This document shows, piece by piece, positions 1 to 9,328 of a DNA stretch of 55,412 bases (the stretch's first letter is position 1; each line of letters begins with the position of its first letter). The stretch lies in contig DASTSN010000007.1 in NCBI GenBank assembly GCA_035760665.1, positions 1 to 55,412 on the forward strand, written 5' to 3'. The position numbers and the translations under genes were made by a program. This stretch comes from DASTSN01 sp035760665 (GTDB lineage Bacteria > Bacteroidota > Bacteroidia > Chitinophagales > Chitinophagaceae). The notes beneath the pieces are model-generated. The model did not search any database and was not told the DNA's origin. It worked only from the letters and a program-made list of their open reading frames with translations.

Positions 1-3000
1 TATCGCCTTTCCATTGACCGTCTTTGGATTTAGCCAGTACTTTACCATTCACACGAATGTCAGCTTCTGCTGTAGAAGTGTTAGCATTTTTTGCAAGTTT
101 TCCCAGCGCCAGAAAAGCAAATGCCCGCTCCTGCGTACTTAGCCAGTTTTTGCTTTTTAACTTTTCACTCACATGTCGCGCCATCACAGGTATCTGTGCA
201 TTGCCTGGGTCAACGTCAATCAGCGCATTGAGCGCAATTGATTCATCACGAACTGCTGAGTAATAACTTCCTCCCGTTTGTGTCAGTGATTCTTCCCCGC
301 TAAAGGAGGAAGGAAGTAATTCCCGGAAAGATCGGTTATCACCCGCGGTGGCATAAGCGGCAGATAAAAGATAACGACTGTCCAGTGCCAGCACCGCAGT
401 GTTTGATTTGTAATAATTCATCGCGGGCACATTTGATCTTCCGGCCAGTGCCAGCACATATAGTCCATACGCCACTTCTTTCGGGGCTATTTTCCGGTTT
501 TGATCCCTGTTGTAATAGTACGTGATGAGTTCTTTGTTCTTCAGCCGGTTACTGATATAACTTAGCATCGTTTCCAGCAAACTGTTGTCTACATCAAATC
601 CTGCTTTCCTGGCCTCCAGTAAAAAATGTGCTGCATAAATAGTCGTCCACCAGTCTTCTTTTCCCTCTCCATCCCACAAGGTTACCGCACCATTATATAA
701 TTGGCGCATTTTTATTTTCCGGATTGCTTCGATAATATTTGCGTTTGCATTTGCTTTATTTTGTTTGCCAGACAGTAATTGGTCTGCCATATCGCCATAA
801 TACAGTTGTGGGAATGCGGCAGAGACAGTCTGCTCCGTACAGCCATAAGGATATTGTACAAGATAACGTAACTGATCAGCTAATTCAAGCGCAGGAGAAC
901 GACTTACGATCAACCGGTAACTGACGCTTTGTGGAATAAAATCACGCAAACCGATGGTAATCTGCTGCGTGTTTCCTGCAATAACCGATCCGCTGCCTGT
1001 TTCTTTCTGTAAAGTGGAGGGAGGTCGTACCGACATGTCAGTTTCATCATAAAACTTTTCACCGAGTCCATTAACAGTTACCCTTACTTTTCCGGTAGCA
1101 ATCGCAGGATTAGCGGTAATAGTAAAGCTGGCCCGTGCCTCGCTGTTAGCCACTATATTTAGCTGCTGGCTTTCCGAACCGGCTATTTTTAAGGGCCCTT
1201 GCACACTTACTGTAGCAGTAACACTTGCCGTTTTATTAGTTGTGTTACTGAGTGTAACAGGCACGGTTACACTATCACCCGGACTTAAAAACCGGGGCAA
1301 GGCCGTGCTGATAACTATGGGATCAGCAACAGTTATAGCGCTTTCACTACTCCCAAAACTTTGACCTTTATAGGCAACTGCCATCAACCGGATTTCTCCG
1401 CTGAAAGCAGGTACATCAAATTCAAAATTCGCTTCCCCATTATTGCCGGATTTTACAATACCACTCCAGTAACTTACGATCTTTACCCGCTTTGCCGGCA
1501 TAGGATTCACCCGCTTTTCGAGGCTCAGTTCGCCGTCACCACCTGTGCTGCTGAGGCGTGCCCGGAGTTCTGGGAATAACAATGGATACAGGTCATAGTC
1601 TACAACCTGCAGTGCTTTTTTCTGGTAGAAATAATTATACGGATCAGGTGTTTTAAAATCTGTTACCTGCAGCACACCGTTATCTACAGCTGCCAGCGTA
1701 ACGTAACTGCCCGGGGCAGCTTTTACTTTTACTTTTTGATGGGTATGCGAACGAACAGATTTCTGGGCAATAATTTCAACCGGTATTTTTCGGCTTTTTT
1801 CCTCAACCCTGATGCTCTGAAAACCATGTGCCACAGTCAGCGGAATATCCGACACATCGTGGGGTTTTATCAGCGTGGCGGTAATATACACATTTGGTAC
1901 ATGCTCACCTGTCAGCGGGAGATCAAGGCTGGCTGTGCGTTTATCCACCGTTACATACTGATAAGAAATGACATGATCCGTTTCCATCGTCACCAGCATC
2001 TTTCCACTGAACGGCGTTTTAAATAAGGCCTTTACACTTTCACCCACCGTGTAGGATTTTTTATCCGCTTCAATTTCAATATTCCCTTCTGTATTCACTT
2101 CAAAAGAAGCATTGTCACCTCCCCAGCTGCCATAACTGTAAAAACTCCTGCTCACATAGGCATTAGCGCCGGGCAGAGAAACTCTTACTTCATAATCACC
2201 CGGCGATCTTGGTATATAAGAAAACATGGTGCTATTGCCCACTGTTACGTCGCTTTCTATCATCACCCGGTCTTCTTTTTGTGATTCATACCGGAAATAA
2301 CTGCCGCTTCTGGTTAAGACAGTCCTATACTCATGCTTGATTACCTGCACTTTTGCCTTCGCCGATACCGCATTTCCATCCTTGTTAACAGCAACTAAGG
2401 GAAATTTGATTACCTGGTTAAGGGGATAATAATAAAACCAGTCGTCCTGGATACCAAAGAAAATATCCTGTGTAAAAATATCGACGGATGTTGCCCTGCT
2501 GACAGGCCGGCCCGTTTCATCAAAAACGGTTGTGTAAAAATTAGCCTGTAAAGCACCTGTATTTGCATAAGCTTCTTTAACGGTAAATGTTTCGTCAGCA
2601 TTTCCAGCTGCATCTGTTTGACCTTCTTTTACTTCCTTATCAAAAAATGTTTTTTGATTGGCTAAAGTAAAATCATATCCAGGGTACTTTTCAGGTGAAA
2701 AATATTTTTGTTTTACCTGAATTTCGGTTTCGTAGTTACGGTTGGCAGCGGGCGGCCCAAAGAAATTCATGGCATTAATATGTAATGATGTTGACTCACC
2801 CGTTTTTAAAAAAGCCTTGTCTGTCTTTACACTTACCCGGATACGGTCTGGTACAAACTCTTCGATGGAAAAATTTTTGGAAGCCAGTAACACGTCGTTT
2901 GAAGTATAAACTTCCAGCGTATAACTGCCGGTAATAGCCGAAGTGGGAACAGTAATATTTCCCTCTGTCGCTCCCTCTTCATTCAAATTTTTCCGAAAGG

Positions 3001-4867
3001 TTTTCATTTCCTTACCATCAGGAAAAAGAAATTTTAGTTTCACGGGCAGATCGCCCGGCGTTTTCCACTCGCGGTTTCGGATAATCACAGAAAAATTAAC
3101 CGTTTCGCCCGGACGATAAATGTCTCTTTCGGCATAAACAAATGCGTCAAGCCCTGCGGGGTTGTTACGCTTGCCGCCAACGTCAAATCGCGACATATTC
3201 ACCCGTGTATTGTTAAAAGGCAAATAGTTAAAATCATCAGCCGTTTTGGCAATAACCATTGACGGCTTAAATCCACTATACTCTTTTTGCGGATACGCCA
3301 CTTCTGCAACGCCATCATCGTTTGTTGTACCCGTTCCGATCAGCTGATTATTGGCAGCATACACCAACACATTAACGCCCGTAACAGGATGAGCCGTTTT
3401 TATGGAATTAGCAAAAACGAGCATTTTATCCTGGCCCTCTTTAGCAATTAAACCAAGATCGGAAAGCGAAATAAACCGGCTGTCCCTGATCCAGTAATCA
3501 TCCATAGAGCGGATCATCACATGATAAATTCCTTTATAATCGGGAAGCCGGTCTTCAAACTGCGAAAGGTTGAGTAACCTTCCTGCGCCGCTCTTGGGTA
3601 GTGACCTGGTGTCAATTTCTTTTTCATAAATAACATCTCCCAACTGCACATCAGAGCCGTTATCATAGTAATCGCCTTCGTCGCTGGCATTTCCTGCGTC
3701 ATTCGAATTTTCATTGGGATAATAGCCATAACGCCCAGCTAATAAAAGATTATTTTCATATATTTTTGAAATCACCAGCTTTACCCTGGGCACATTGGTG
3801 ATCTGTACTTCTATATTTTTCCCGCCGTTTTTAGAAAGATAAACTGCTTTATTATTGGTAAAACGAATATTTGCTTCCAGCTCGCCGAAGGCAACACTTC
3901 CATAATAATCTTCGCGTAATGTGCCACCGATTTTTCCCCGCAAGCCTTTTGAAATCGTCAATGAATAACTTTTCTCTACATCAAACTTATCACTGCGAAT
4001 CGTAAACCCGTCATCGTTCAATTCTACCGAGTATTTTACCTGCGGATCTAACTTAACGAACGAAGCCAGGTTTTCGCCTGTCAGTTGCTGACTGGTTACC
4101 ACTTTTACAGTGCCTTCCGTTCCATCATCATTGGCTTCCACTTGCTGAACCGTTAAAACATAAGGTGACGGAATTGCGAAACCGGTTTTCATCACCTCAC
4201 CGGTAGCATTACTTCCGCCTTCCGGCCGCAAGCCTTTGTCAATAACGATATTCGTTTCATAATCCTTATCTTCTGTTTTGAGATGATTAATGCGTAACGA
4301 AATTTTATCACTCGATGAAGCTGTCATCATTGTATAATCAGCCGGTTGTCCTTCAACCGCAATGCTGAGCTTCGTCTTCAACTCCGCGGGGTTAACGGGG
4401 TAATTAAAATAAAGATCAATTTGTGGCACAGCGATACGGCTGTTTTCATCCTGCAGCATCCACACTACCTGTGAATTTTCAAGAGAAAGATCTGGTGTAT
4501 GAAAACGAATAGCATCTCCGCCTTCTACATGATTGTACTTGCTATAGCGAAGAACTTCGCTGCTGATTTTTGCGGTATAATTAGTTGCCGGCGCCAATGG
4601 CTGTAAAGGAGAAAAAACCAGTTGATCCGGGCTTTCCCATCGAAAACGTCCTTTGATCTTTGGTTCAAACGAAACGTATGCTGTCGAATCCCAGCGATTC
4701 AGTAACGAATCAGTGACGAGTGATTTGCTGAAACGGAAAACAAGGTTGCCCAGTTGCTGCACTTCTCCTTTCGCATTGGTAAAATCAAGTTTCACTGCAT
4801 TCCGCTGGCAGGAGGTTAGGAAAAATAGATATACAAGGAACAAAACTGAAATATGAAAACGGCGCAT
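1..4867 (-). CDS. Bacterial alpha-2-macroglobulin lipoprotein (C-terminus beyond the window)
   Basis: One uninterrupted minus-strand frame of 1622 codons runs off the left edge, so the stop is not seen. The start is the ATG at 4867-4865, followed by a hydrophobic stretch and a lipobox L-T-S-C with the lipidated Cys at residue 20. Beta-sandwich, macroglobulin-like segments fill the first 1300 residues. Near the C-terminal third is the thioester motif C-T-E-Q with Cys1343, followed by the alpha-helical thioester-domain region. In this family the Cys-Gln thioester traps attacking proteases covalently, and the bacterial form sits in the periplasm. The divergent neighbour is pbpC, the classic partner (compare yfhM-pbpC of enterobacteria), which fits a role in guarding the envelope. 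No frameshift is seen. Confidence 0.93.
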   Translation of the reverse strand, partial: MRRFHISVLFLVYLFFLTSCQRNAVKLDFTNAKGEVQQLGNLVFRFSKSLVTDSLLNRWDSTAYVSFEPKIKGRFRWESPDQLVFSPLQPLAPATNYTAKISSEVLRYSKYNHVEGGDAIRFHTPDLSLENSQVVWMLQDENSRIAVPQIDLYFNYPVNPAELKTKLSIAVEGQPADYTMMTASSSDKISLRINHLKTEDKDYETNIVIDKGLRPEGGSNATGEVMKTGFAIPSPYVLTVQQVEANDDGTEGTVKVVTSQQLTGENLASFVKLDPQVKYSVELNDDGFTIRSDKFDVEKSYSLTISKGLRGKIGGTLREDYYGSVAFGELEANIRFTNNKAVYLSKNGGKNIEVQITNVPRVKLVISKIYENNLLLAGRYGYYPNENSNDAGNASDEGDYYDNGSDVQLGDVIYEKEIDTRSLPKSGAGRLLNLSQFEDRLPDYKGIYHVMIRSMDDYWIRDSRFISLSDLGLIAKEGQDKMLVFANSIKTAHPVTGVNVLVYAANNQLIGTGTTNDDGVAEVAYPQKEYSGFKPSMVIAKTADDFNYLPFNNTRVNMSRFDVGGKRNNPAGLDAFVYAERDIYRPGETVNFSVIIRNREWKTPGDLPVKLKFLFPDGKEMKTFRKNLNEEGATEGNITVPTSAITGSYTLEVYTSNDVLLASKNFSIEEFVPDRIRVSVKTDKAFLKTGESTSLHINAMNFFGPPAANRNYETEIQVKQKYFSPEKYPGYDFTLANQKTFFDKEVKEGQTDAAGNADETFTVKEAYANTGALQANFYTTVFDETGRPVSRATSVDIFTQDIFFGIQDDWFYYYPLNQVIKFPLVAVNKDGNAVSAKAKVQVIKHEYRTVLTRSGSYFRYESQKEDRVMIESDVTVGNSTMFSYIPRSPGDYEVRVSLPGANAYVSRSFYSYGSWGGDNASFEVNTEGNIEIEADKKSYTVGESVKALFKTPFSGKMLVTMETDHVISYQYVTVDKRTASLDLPLTGEHVPNVYITATLIKPHDVSDIPLTVAHGFQSIRVEEKSRKIPVEIIAQKSVRSHTHQKVKVKAAPGSYVTLAAVDNGVLQVTDFKTPDPYNYFYQKKALQVVDYDLYPLLFPELRARLSSTGGDGELSLEKRVNPMPAKRVKIVSYWSGIVKSGNNGEANFEFDVPAFSGEIRLMAVAYKGQSFGSSESAITVADPIVISTALPRFLSPGDSVTVPVTLSNTTNKTASVTATVSVQGPLKIAGSESQQLNIVANSEARASFTITANPAIATGKVRVTVNGLGEKFYDETDMSVRPPSTLQKETGSGSVIAGNTQQITIGLRDFIPQSVSYRLIVSRSPALELADQLRYLVQYPYGCTEQTVSAAFPQLYYGDMADQLLSGKQNKANANANIIEAIRKIKMRQLYNGAVTLWDGEGKEDWWTTIYAAHFLLEARKAGFDVDNSLLETMLSYISNRLKNKELITYYYNRDQNRKIAPKEVAYGLYVLALAGRSNVPAMNYYKSNTAVLALDSRYLLSAAYATAGDNRSFRELLPSSFSGEESLTQTGGSYYSAVRDESIALNALIDVDPGNAQIPVMARHVSEKLKSKNWLSTQERAFAFLALGKLAKNANTSTAEADIRVNGKVLAKSKDGQWKGD

Positions 4868-5200
4868 AGAAGGTTATGGTTAAATGGTGACAATAATTCA
4901 GAAGATAAATAAAAATCAGGATGTAAAAAATTTATACGGAAGATTCTTTTTTTACAGAAGTTCCGATTTCCAAACGGAAATACAGAAATTAGTATGGAAA
5001 ATGAATTACAGTGAACGTTCGGTAATGCAGGGAAAAGAAAATAGCAGCATACAGCCAGGGTAATAAAAAAGTAAGGTACTATCCTTTCTACACCCATTTC
5101 AAAAGGCCGGAAATAAAATATTGTTAAGCCGGAAAATGAAATCATCGTATGACCAGCATTCATTTATTTTTCCTGTACTAATGCTGCATCGCATTCGACC
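4868..5200. other. Divergent intergenic region between A2M and pbpC
   Basis: These 333 bp hold no credible gene. The region is AT-rich, must contain the promoters of both divergent genes, and carries small imperfect repeats (GCCGGAAA twice near 5105-5145, and a TTCCG/CGGAA inverted pair near 4960-4980). I see no perfect TAnnTTTG element. The closest for pbpC is TATTTTTC near 5164. Confidence 0.5.
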
Positions 5201-7522
5201 ATGAAAGTACGCATAACCAAAAAGAGGACTATTCGCTTTGCCAAATGGGCAGGAGCCGCCACCGCAACGACATTCCTTCTGTTTTTTTTACTCAACTGGA
5301 TATTTCCACTACCGGATAAAGTTGACTATTCGACGGTAATTACAGACAACAAAGGAGAGATCCTGCATGCCTTTCTCACAAAGGATCAGCAATGGCGCAT
5401 GAAAACATCCTTGCGTGAAATTTCGCCCTTATTACGAAAAACAATCATTGCTAAAGAAGATCAGTATTTTTATTGGCACCCAGGCATCAATCCCCTGGCT
5501 ATTTGCCGTGCTTTGCTCAAAAATATCCTGCACATGAGGCGAACCAGTGGCGCCAGCACCATTACTATGCAGGTGGCCCGGGCACTGGAACCCAAAAAAA
5601 GAACAGTGTGGAATAAACTGGTTGAAATGTTCCGAGCCTTTCAGTTGGAATGGAAATACAGCAAAGATGAAATATTACAAATGTACCTGAACCTGGTTCC
5701 TTACGGTGGAAATATTCAGGGTGTGAAAGCAGCTGCACTGCTTTACTTCCATAAAAACCCTGACCATTTATCGCTGGCAGAAATCACCGCTTTAAGCATC
5801 ATTCCTAACCGGCCGTCTTCCCTCGTTATTGGTAAAAGCAATAACCTGATTGTTGCCGAAAGAAATAAATGGCTAACAAAATTTGCACGAGATCATATTT
5901 TTCCTGAAAAAGAAATACGTGATGCACTTGCAGAGCCGCTTACTGCCACCCGTGGAACAATGCCTAACTATATTCCTCATCTCGCCTGGCAATTAAAAAA
6001 AACCGGGCAAACGTTTATCACAACCAGCATTGACCTGAACACGCAACTCAAAACAGAGAAATTAGTAAAAGATTATATACGGATACAGCGCCTGCGAAAT
6101 ATTAAAAATGCGGCTGTTATTATTGTAGACAACCGTACACATAATGTAATTACCTATGTTGGTTCTGCTGATTATAATGATACTACCGATGGCAGCCAGG
6201 TAAATGGGGCCGCAGCCATTCGCCAGCCAGGCAGCACATTAAAGCCCCTGCTCTATGGTCTGTGTTTTGACGAAGGATTACTCACTCCCAAAACAGTGCT
6301 TACAGACGTGCCCGTGAATTACCAGGGATATGCCCCGGAAAATTATGACCAGCAATTCAACGGCTATGTAACGGTGGAATATGCGCTGGAGCACTCACTC
6401 AACATCCCCGCTGTCAAAAGCCTGCAAATGCTGGGTAAGGAAAAAATGATTGCTAAACTCAGCAGCTGTGATTTCCGGCAGATACAGAAAGACCGAAACA
6501 AACTGGGGCTCTCCTTAATCCTGGGTGGTTGTGGTACAACCCTGGAAGAACTGACCGGTTTATTTTCCATTTTTGCCGATAATGGCTGGTACGTTGCCCC
6601 GTCTTATATATCCGAAAACAGTGCGACAAAAAAAACCAGGGTACTCAGCGATGCTGCCTGTTACATGATTAATGATATATTATCAAAAGTAAACAGGCCA
6701 GATTTTCCTCTAAACTGGCAGGCAACAGAACATCTGCCAAAAATTGCGTGGAAAACAGGTACCAGCTATGGCAGAAGAGATGCCTGGAGCATTGGATACA
6801 ATAAAAATTATACAGTCGGCGTATGGACAGGCAACTTTTCCGGTACGGGTGTACCAGATCTCAGCGGGGCAAATATTGCCACTCCTTTACTTTTTAAAAT
6901 TTTTAATACCATAGATTATAACAGCAATGCGGAATGGTTTAGCCAGCCCAAGGATTGTGACATCAGGCAGGTATGCAGCGAAACAGGGCTGTTACGTTCG
7001 GTACATTGCACAAACCTTGTGATGGACTACTTCATACCACTGGTGTCTTCTACGAAGGTTTGTGATAACGTGCGGGAATTTATGGTATCCCCCGATGAAA
7101 AAATTTCATATTGTAATTATTGTGTACCTGCCAGCGGTTTCAAAAAAAAATGGTACAAGGTCATCGATCAGGATATGCAGGCATGGTACAGAGAGCGTGG
7201 TATTGCTTTTGAAAAAATTCCACCCCATAACCCCGATTGTGAACTGGTGTTCAAAGGAAAAGGACCTGCTATTACGTCACCAGTAAATGGCATGGAATAC
7301 CTGGTAAACAAAAAAGATCCCGAACCGCTTCAACTTACCTGCAAGGCAGGTAATGACGTGAGTAAAGTGTATTGGTATTTCAACAATCAGTTTTACAAAG
7401 CCTGCCCGGTTGGCGAACAACAGTTTTTCATACCCAAAGAAGGTCCCGTAAAAATTTCTTGCACGGATGATAAAGGCAGAAACAGGGATATTACAATCAG
7501 GGTAAAATATGTAAATTTTTAA
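5201..7522 (+). CDS. pbpC: Penicillin-binding protein 1C (bifunctional glycosyltransferase/transpeptidase)
   Basis: This is a full-length class A PBP of 773 residues. A single N-terminal membrane anchor lies at about residues 18-35. The GT51 domain follows (about 45-220), with the E-D-x-x-F-x-x-H-x-G catalytic block, a G-A-S-T-I-T-M-Q block and the Y-L-N-x-V-P-Y-G block. The transpeptidase domain (about 300-560) has S-T-L-K near residue 345, S-L-N near 398 and K518-T-G. A C-terminal extension of about 90 residues matches the PBP1C-specific C-terminal domain. It polymerises and cross-links peptidoglycan in the periplasm. The GT51 motif has M where most family members have Q (usual ITQQ), a minor change. 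It is divergent from the A2M gene, a conserved pairing. Confidence 0.95.
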   Translation: MKVRITKKRTIRFAKWAGAATATTFLLFFLLNWIFPLPDKVDYSTVITDNKGEILHAFLTKDQQWRMKTSLREISPLLRKTIIAKEDQYFYWHPGINPLAICRALLKNILHMRRTSGASTITMQVARALEPKKRTVWNKLVEMFRAFQLEWKYSKDEILQMYLNLVPYGGNIQGVKAAALLYFHKNPDHLSLAEITALSIIPNRPSSLVIGKSNNLIVAERNKWLTKFARDHIFPEKEIRDALAEPLTATRGTMPNYIPHLAWQLKKTGQTFITTSIDLNTQLKTEKLVKDYIRIQRLRNIKNAAVIIVDNRTHNVITYVGSADYNDTTDGSQVNGAAAIRQPGSTLKPLLYGLCFDEGLLTPKTVLTDVPVNYQGYAPENYDQQFNGYVTVEYALEHSLNIPAVKSLQMLGKEKMIAKLSSCDFRQIQKDRNKLGLSLILGGCGTTLEELTGLFSIFADNGWYVAPSYISENSATKKTRVLSDAACYMINDILSKVNRPDFPLNWQATEHLPKIAWKTGTSYGRRDAWSIGYNKNYTVGVWTGNFSGTGVPDLSGANIATPLLFKIFNTIDYNSNAEWFSQPKDCDIRQVCSETGLLRSVHCTNLVMDYFIPLVSSTKVCDNVREFMVSPDEKISYCNYCVPASGFKKKWYKVIDQDMQAWYRERGIAFEKIPPHNPDCELVFKGKGPAITSPVNGMEYLVNKKDPEPLQLTCKAGNDVSKVYWYFNNQFYKACPVGEQQFFIPKEGPVKISCTDDKGRNRDITIRVKYVNF

Positions 7523-7566
7523 AACTCCGTAAGAACAGCATAAAGCAAATCAAGGATTCATAAAAA

Positions 7567-7586
7567 ATCCCTGTAGCAACAGGGAT
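7567..7586 (-). terminator. Intrinsic terminator after the first DUF2807 gene
   Basis: An 8-bp perfect stem (ATCCCTGT/ACAGGGAT) with loop AGCA is followed on the minus strand by a run of six T. It lies between the convergent ends of pbpC and the DUF2807 gene and probably works for the minus-strand gene, perhaps for both. Confidence 0.75.
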
Positions 7587-7609
7587 CAAAATCTGTTCAG
7601 GAATATAAA

Positions 7610-8335
7610 TCAATCCACTTTCTTTACACTGCCAGCTCCACTTACCTTCTGGCTTACACTGGCATTACCTTTATATTTTACACTGGCTGCGCCACTTACA
7701 TCAACATTCAGTTTTTCACTGGCATACACCTCCGCATCGCCGGCACCAGAAATGTCCACATCCGTGTCTTCGCTCAGCAATTCCATGCATTTAATATCTG
7801 TGCTGCCGGAACCCTCTACCGAAAACGCTTTTGTTTCTCCTTTAAGCGTAATCGTACAGGCACCGGATAAATCAGCTGTCACTTTGGGGGCACTTAGATC
7901 CAGTTTAGCATCGCTGGAGCCACTGAGCTCAATATCCAGCTGTTCTGAAGAATTGATTTTATTTTCACTGTAAATATCGCAGGCGCCCGAAGCCTCCAGC
8001 TTTCTGTAGCTGGCGGAAGAAACATACACTTTGATGCCTTTGCTGGGCTTCAGGTTAAAGCCATCCTTATTTCGGATAACCAGTTTACTCCCTTCGGTAA
8101 AAATATCTACATAAGATAAAAGATTCTTATCTGTTTCAATCTTAACATCAGCTGGCACCGAATCCTGGCGTACATATAAATCAATCGCCCCGCTGACATC
8201 CACGCTATTGAATGATCCGATTGACCGGGTGGCTGTCTGGATATCGCCATCTCCGCGAACCCGTTTTCCAAATATTCCGCGGCATGATGTGAAGAGAACT
8301 AGGGGAACAACGGCTATTAGCAAAAGTTTTTTCAT
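7610..8335 (-). CDS. DUF2807 (GIN-domain) lipoprotein, copy 1
   Basis: The protein has 241 residues if it starts at the Met before a lipoprotein signal (lipobox L-F-T-S-C). A Met 11 codons upstream is in frame but would put residues ahead of a standard signal peptide. The body is made of repeated turns carrying S-G-A/S-G-S followed by D or a hydrophobic residue at about 20-residue spacing, typical of the right-handed beta-helix of DUF2807 head-GIN proteins. These are envelope-anchored Bacteroidota proteins of unknown function. A second copy lies immediately upstream on the same strand, which suggests tandem duplication. A terminator hairpin follows at 7567-7586. Confidence 0.85.
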   Translation of the reverse strand: MKKLLLIAVVPLVLFTSCRGIFGKRVRGDGDIQTATRSIGSFNSVDVSGAIDLYVRQDSVPADVKIETDKNLLSYVDIFTEGSKLVIRNKDGFNLKPSKGIKVYVSSASYRKLEASGACDIYSENKINSSEQLDIELSGSSDAKLDLSAPKVTADLSGACTITLKGETKAFSVEGSGSTDIKCMELLSEDTDVDISGAGDAEVYASEKLNVDVSGAASVKYKGNASVSQKVSGAGSVKKVD

Positions 8336-8443
8336 GTGTAAATATTTTGATGGGTTAATCAGCGGCAAAAAATTTGTTTACTTCCTGTAATTTTTGCAAC
8401 ACTACAAATATGATACTATTTTTTTATCAAAAAGAAATTTGAA

Positions 8444-9166
8444 TCAATTGACATTGACAACTGATCCGCTACCATGACTTTCTGTATTAACCGCCGGCGA
8501 ACCTTTATAGCGAACATCACCGCTGCCATGAACAGCAGTTTTGAGAGATGAAGAAACAGCTGTTTCCACGTTACCGCTTCCATAAATTTCTGCTGTTGTC
8601 TGCTGCGATTGGAGGTTAAACGCTCTGACATCACCGCTGCCATGAACAGCAGCAGAGAACGTGGCGCAAGTGCCGGAAAGTATCATATTTCCGCTGCCAT
8701 AGATACCGGCATCAACAGAAGATTTATTGATCTGCAATTTCATATCCCCGCTGCCGGAAATTCGCAGTTGCAGGTCACTGCTGTCACGAATAGCACCCTC
8801 AGAAGTAATATTACCAGAGCCATACACTTCTACGCGGTTAATGAACGGCGCCGTTACATGCACGCGGGCCACAGCATACCGGGTGACCCAAACATTATCT
8901 TCAAACCGAACAATAAGCTTATCGCCTTCTATGGCTGTTACAATATGAGGAATAATATTTTCATCTGCTTCAACGGTAACTTTATAATCGCCCTGGGAGA
9001 GCACCACATCCAGCGACCCGTGATCGCTTACGCCGGTGAAGCCGGTAACAGACCTTTGTGCAGTGCTTACATGGCCGTTACCTCTTATTCTTTCTGCATT
9101 CAGTAACCGGCAGGATGAAAAAAGACAAAAAGAACCAATCAGGAGAAATGATGCCAAATATTTCAT
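8444..9166 (-). CDS. DUF2807 (GIN-domain) lipoprotein, copy 2
   Basis: The 240-residue protein has a signal peptide and lipobox (F-S-S-C) near residue 19. The mature part contains at least seven G-S-G-[ND] turns (Y-G-S-G-N, H-G-S-G-D and similar) at regular spacing, marking a beta-helix. It is paralogous to the next gene downstream but divergent: this copy uses G-S-G-D/N turns while the other uses S-G-A/S-G-S turns. The gap between the two genes is about 108 bp, so co-transcription is possible. Function is unknown; an envelope structural or adhesive role is only a guess. Confidence 0.85.
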   Translation of the reverse strand: MKYLASFLLIGSFCLFSSCRLLNAERIRGNGHVSTAQRSVTGFTGVSDHGSLDVVLSQGDYKVTVEADENIIPHIVTAIEGDKLIVRFEDNVWVTRYAVARVHVTAPFINRVEVYGSGNITSEGAIRDSSDLQLRISGSGDMKLQINKSSVDAGIYGSGNMILSGTCATFSAAVHGSGDVRAFNLQSQQTTAEIYGSGNVETAVSSSLKTAVHGSGDVRYKGSPAVNTESHGSGSVVNVN

Positions 9167-9328
9167 GTCTAAACTATTTAAAAATCCCTTGATTTTGCAG
9201 GGTATGTGGTTGATAGGACGACATCGTAAACAGACAGGTTACAGTTTTTTGCATAAAAAACAAGGTTTAACGCAAGCGCTAAAACCGGCATTATTTCCTA
9301 CAGTCCTTTTTTTTACCTTCGCAGCACC

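Noticed and set aside
4816..5163. 115-residue minus-strand ORF in the A2M-pbpC gap
   Set aside because: It overlaps the A2M start, is rich in Phe/Tyr/Cys without family features, and has no plausible upstream signal; a chance frame in AT-rich DNA.
9167..9328. Possible purine riboswitch before guaA
   Set aside because: No recognisable conserved core or terminator stem; the likely -7 box lies 8 bp before the start and leaves almost no leader.
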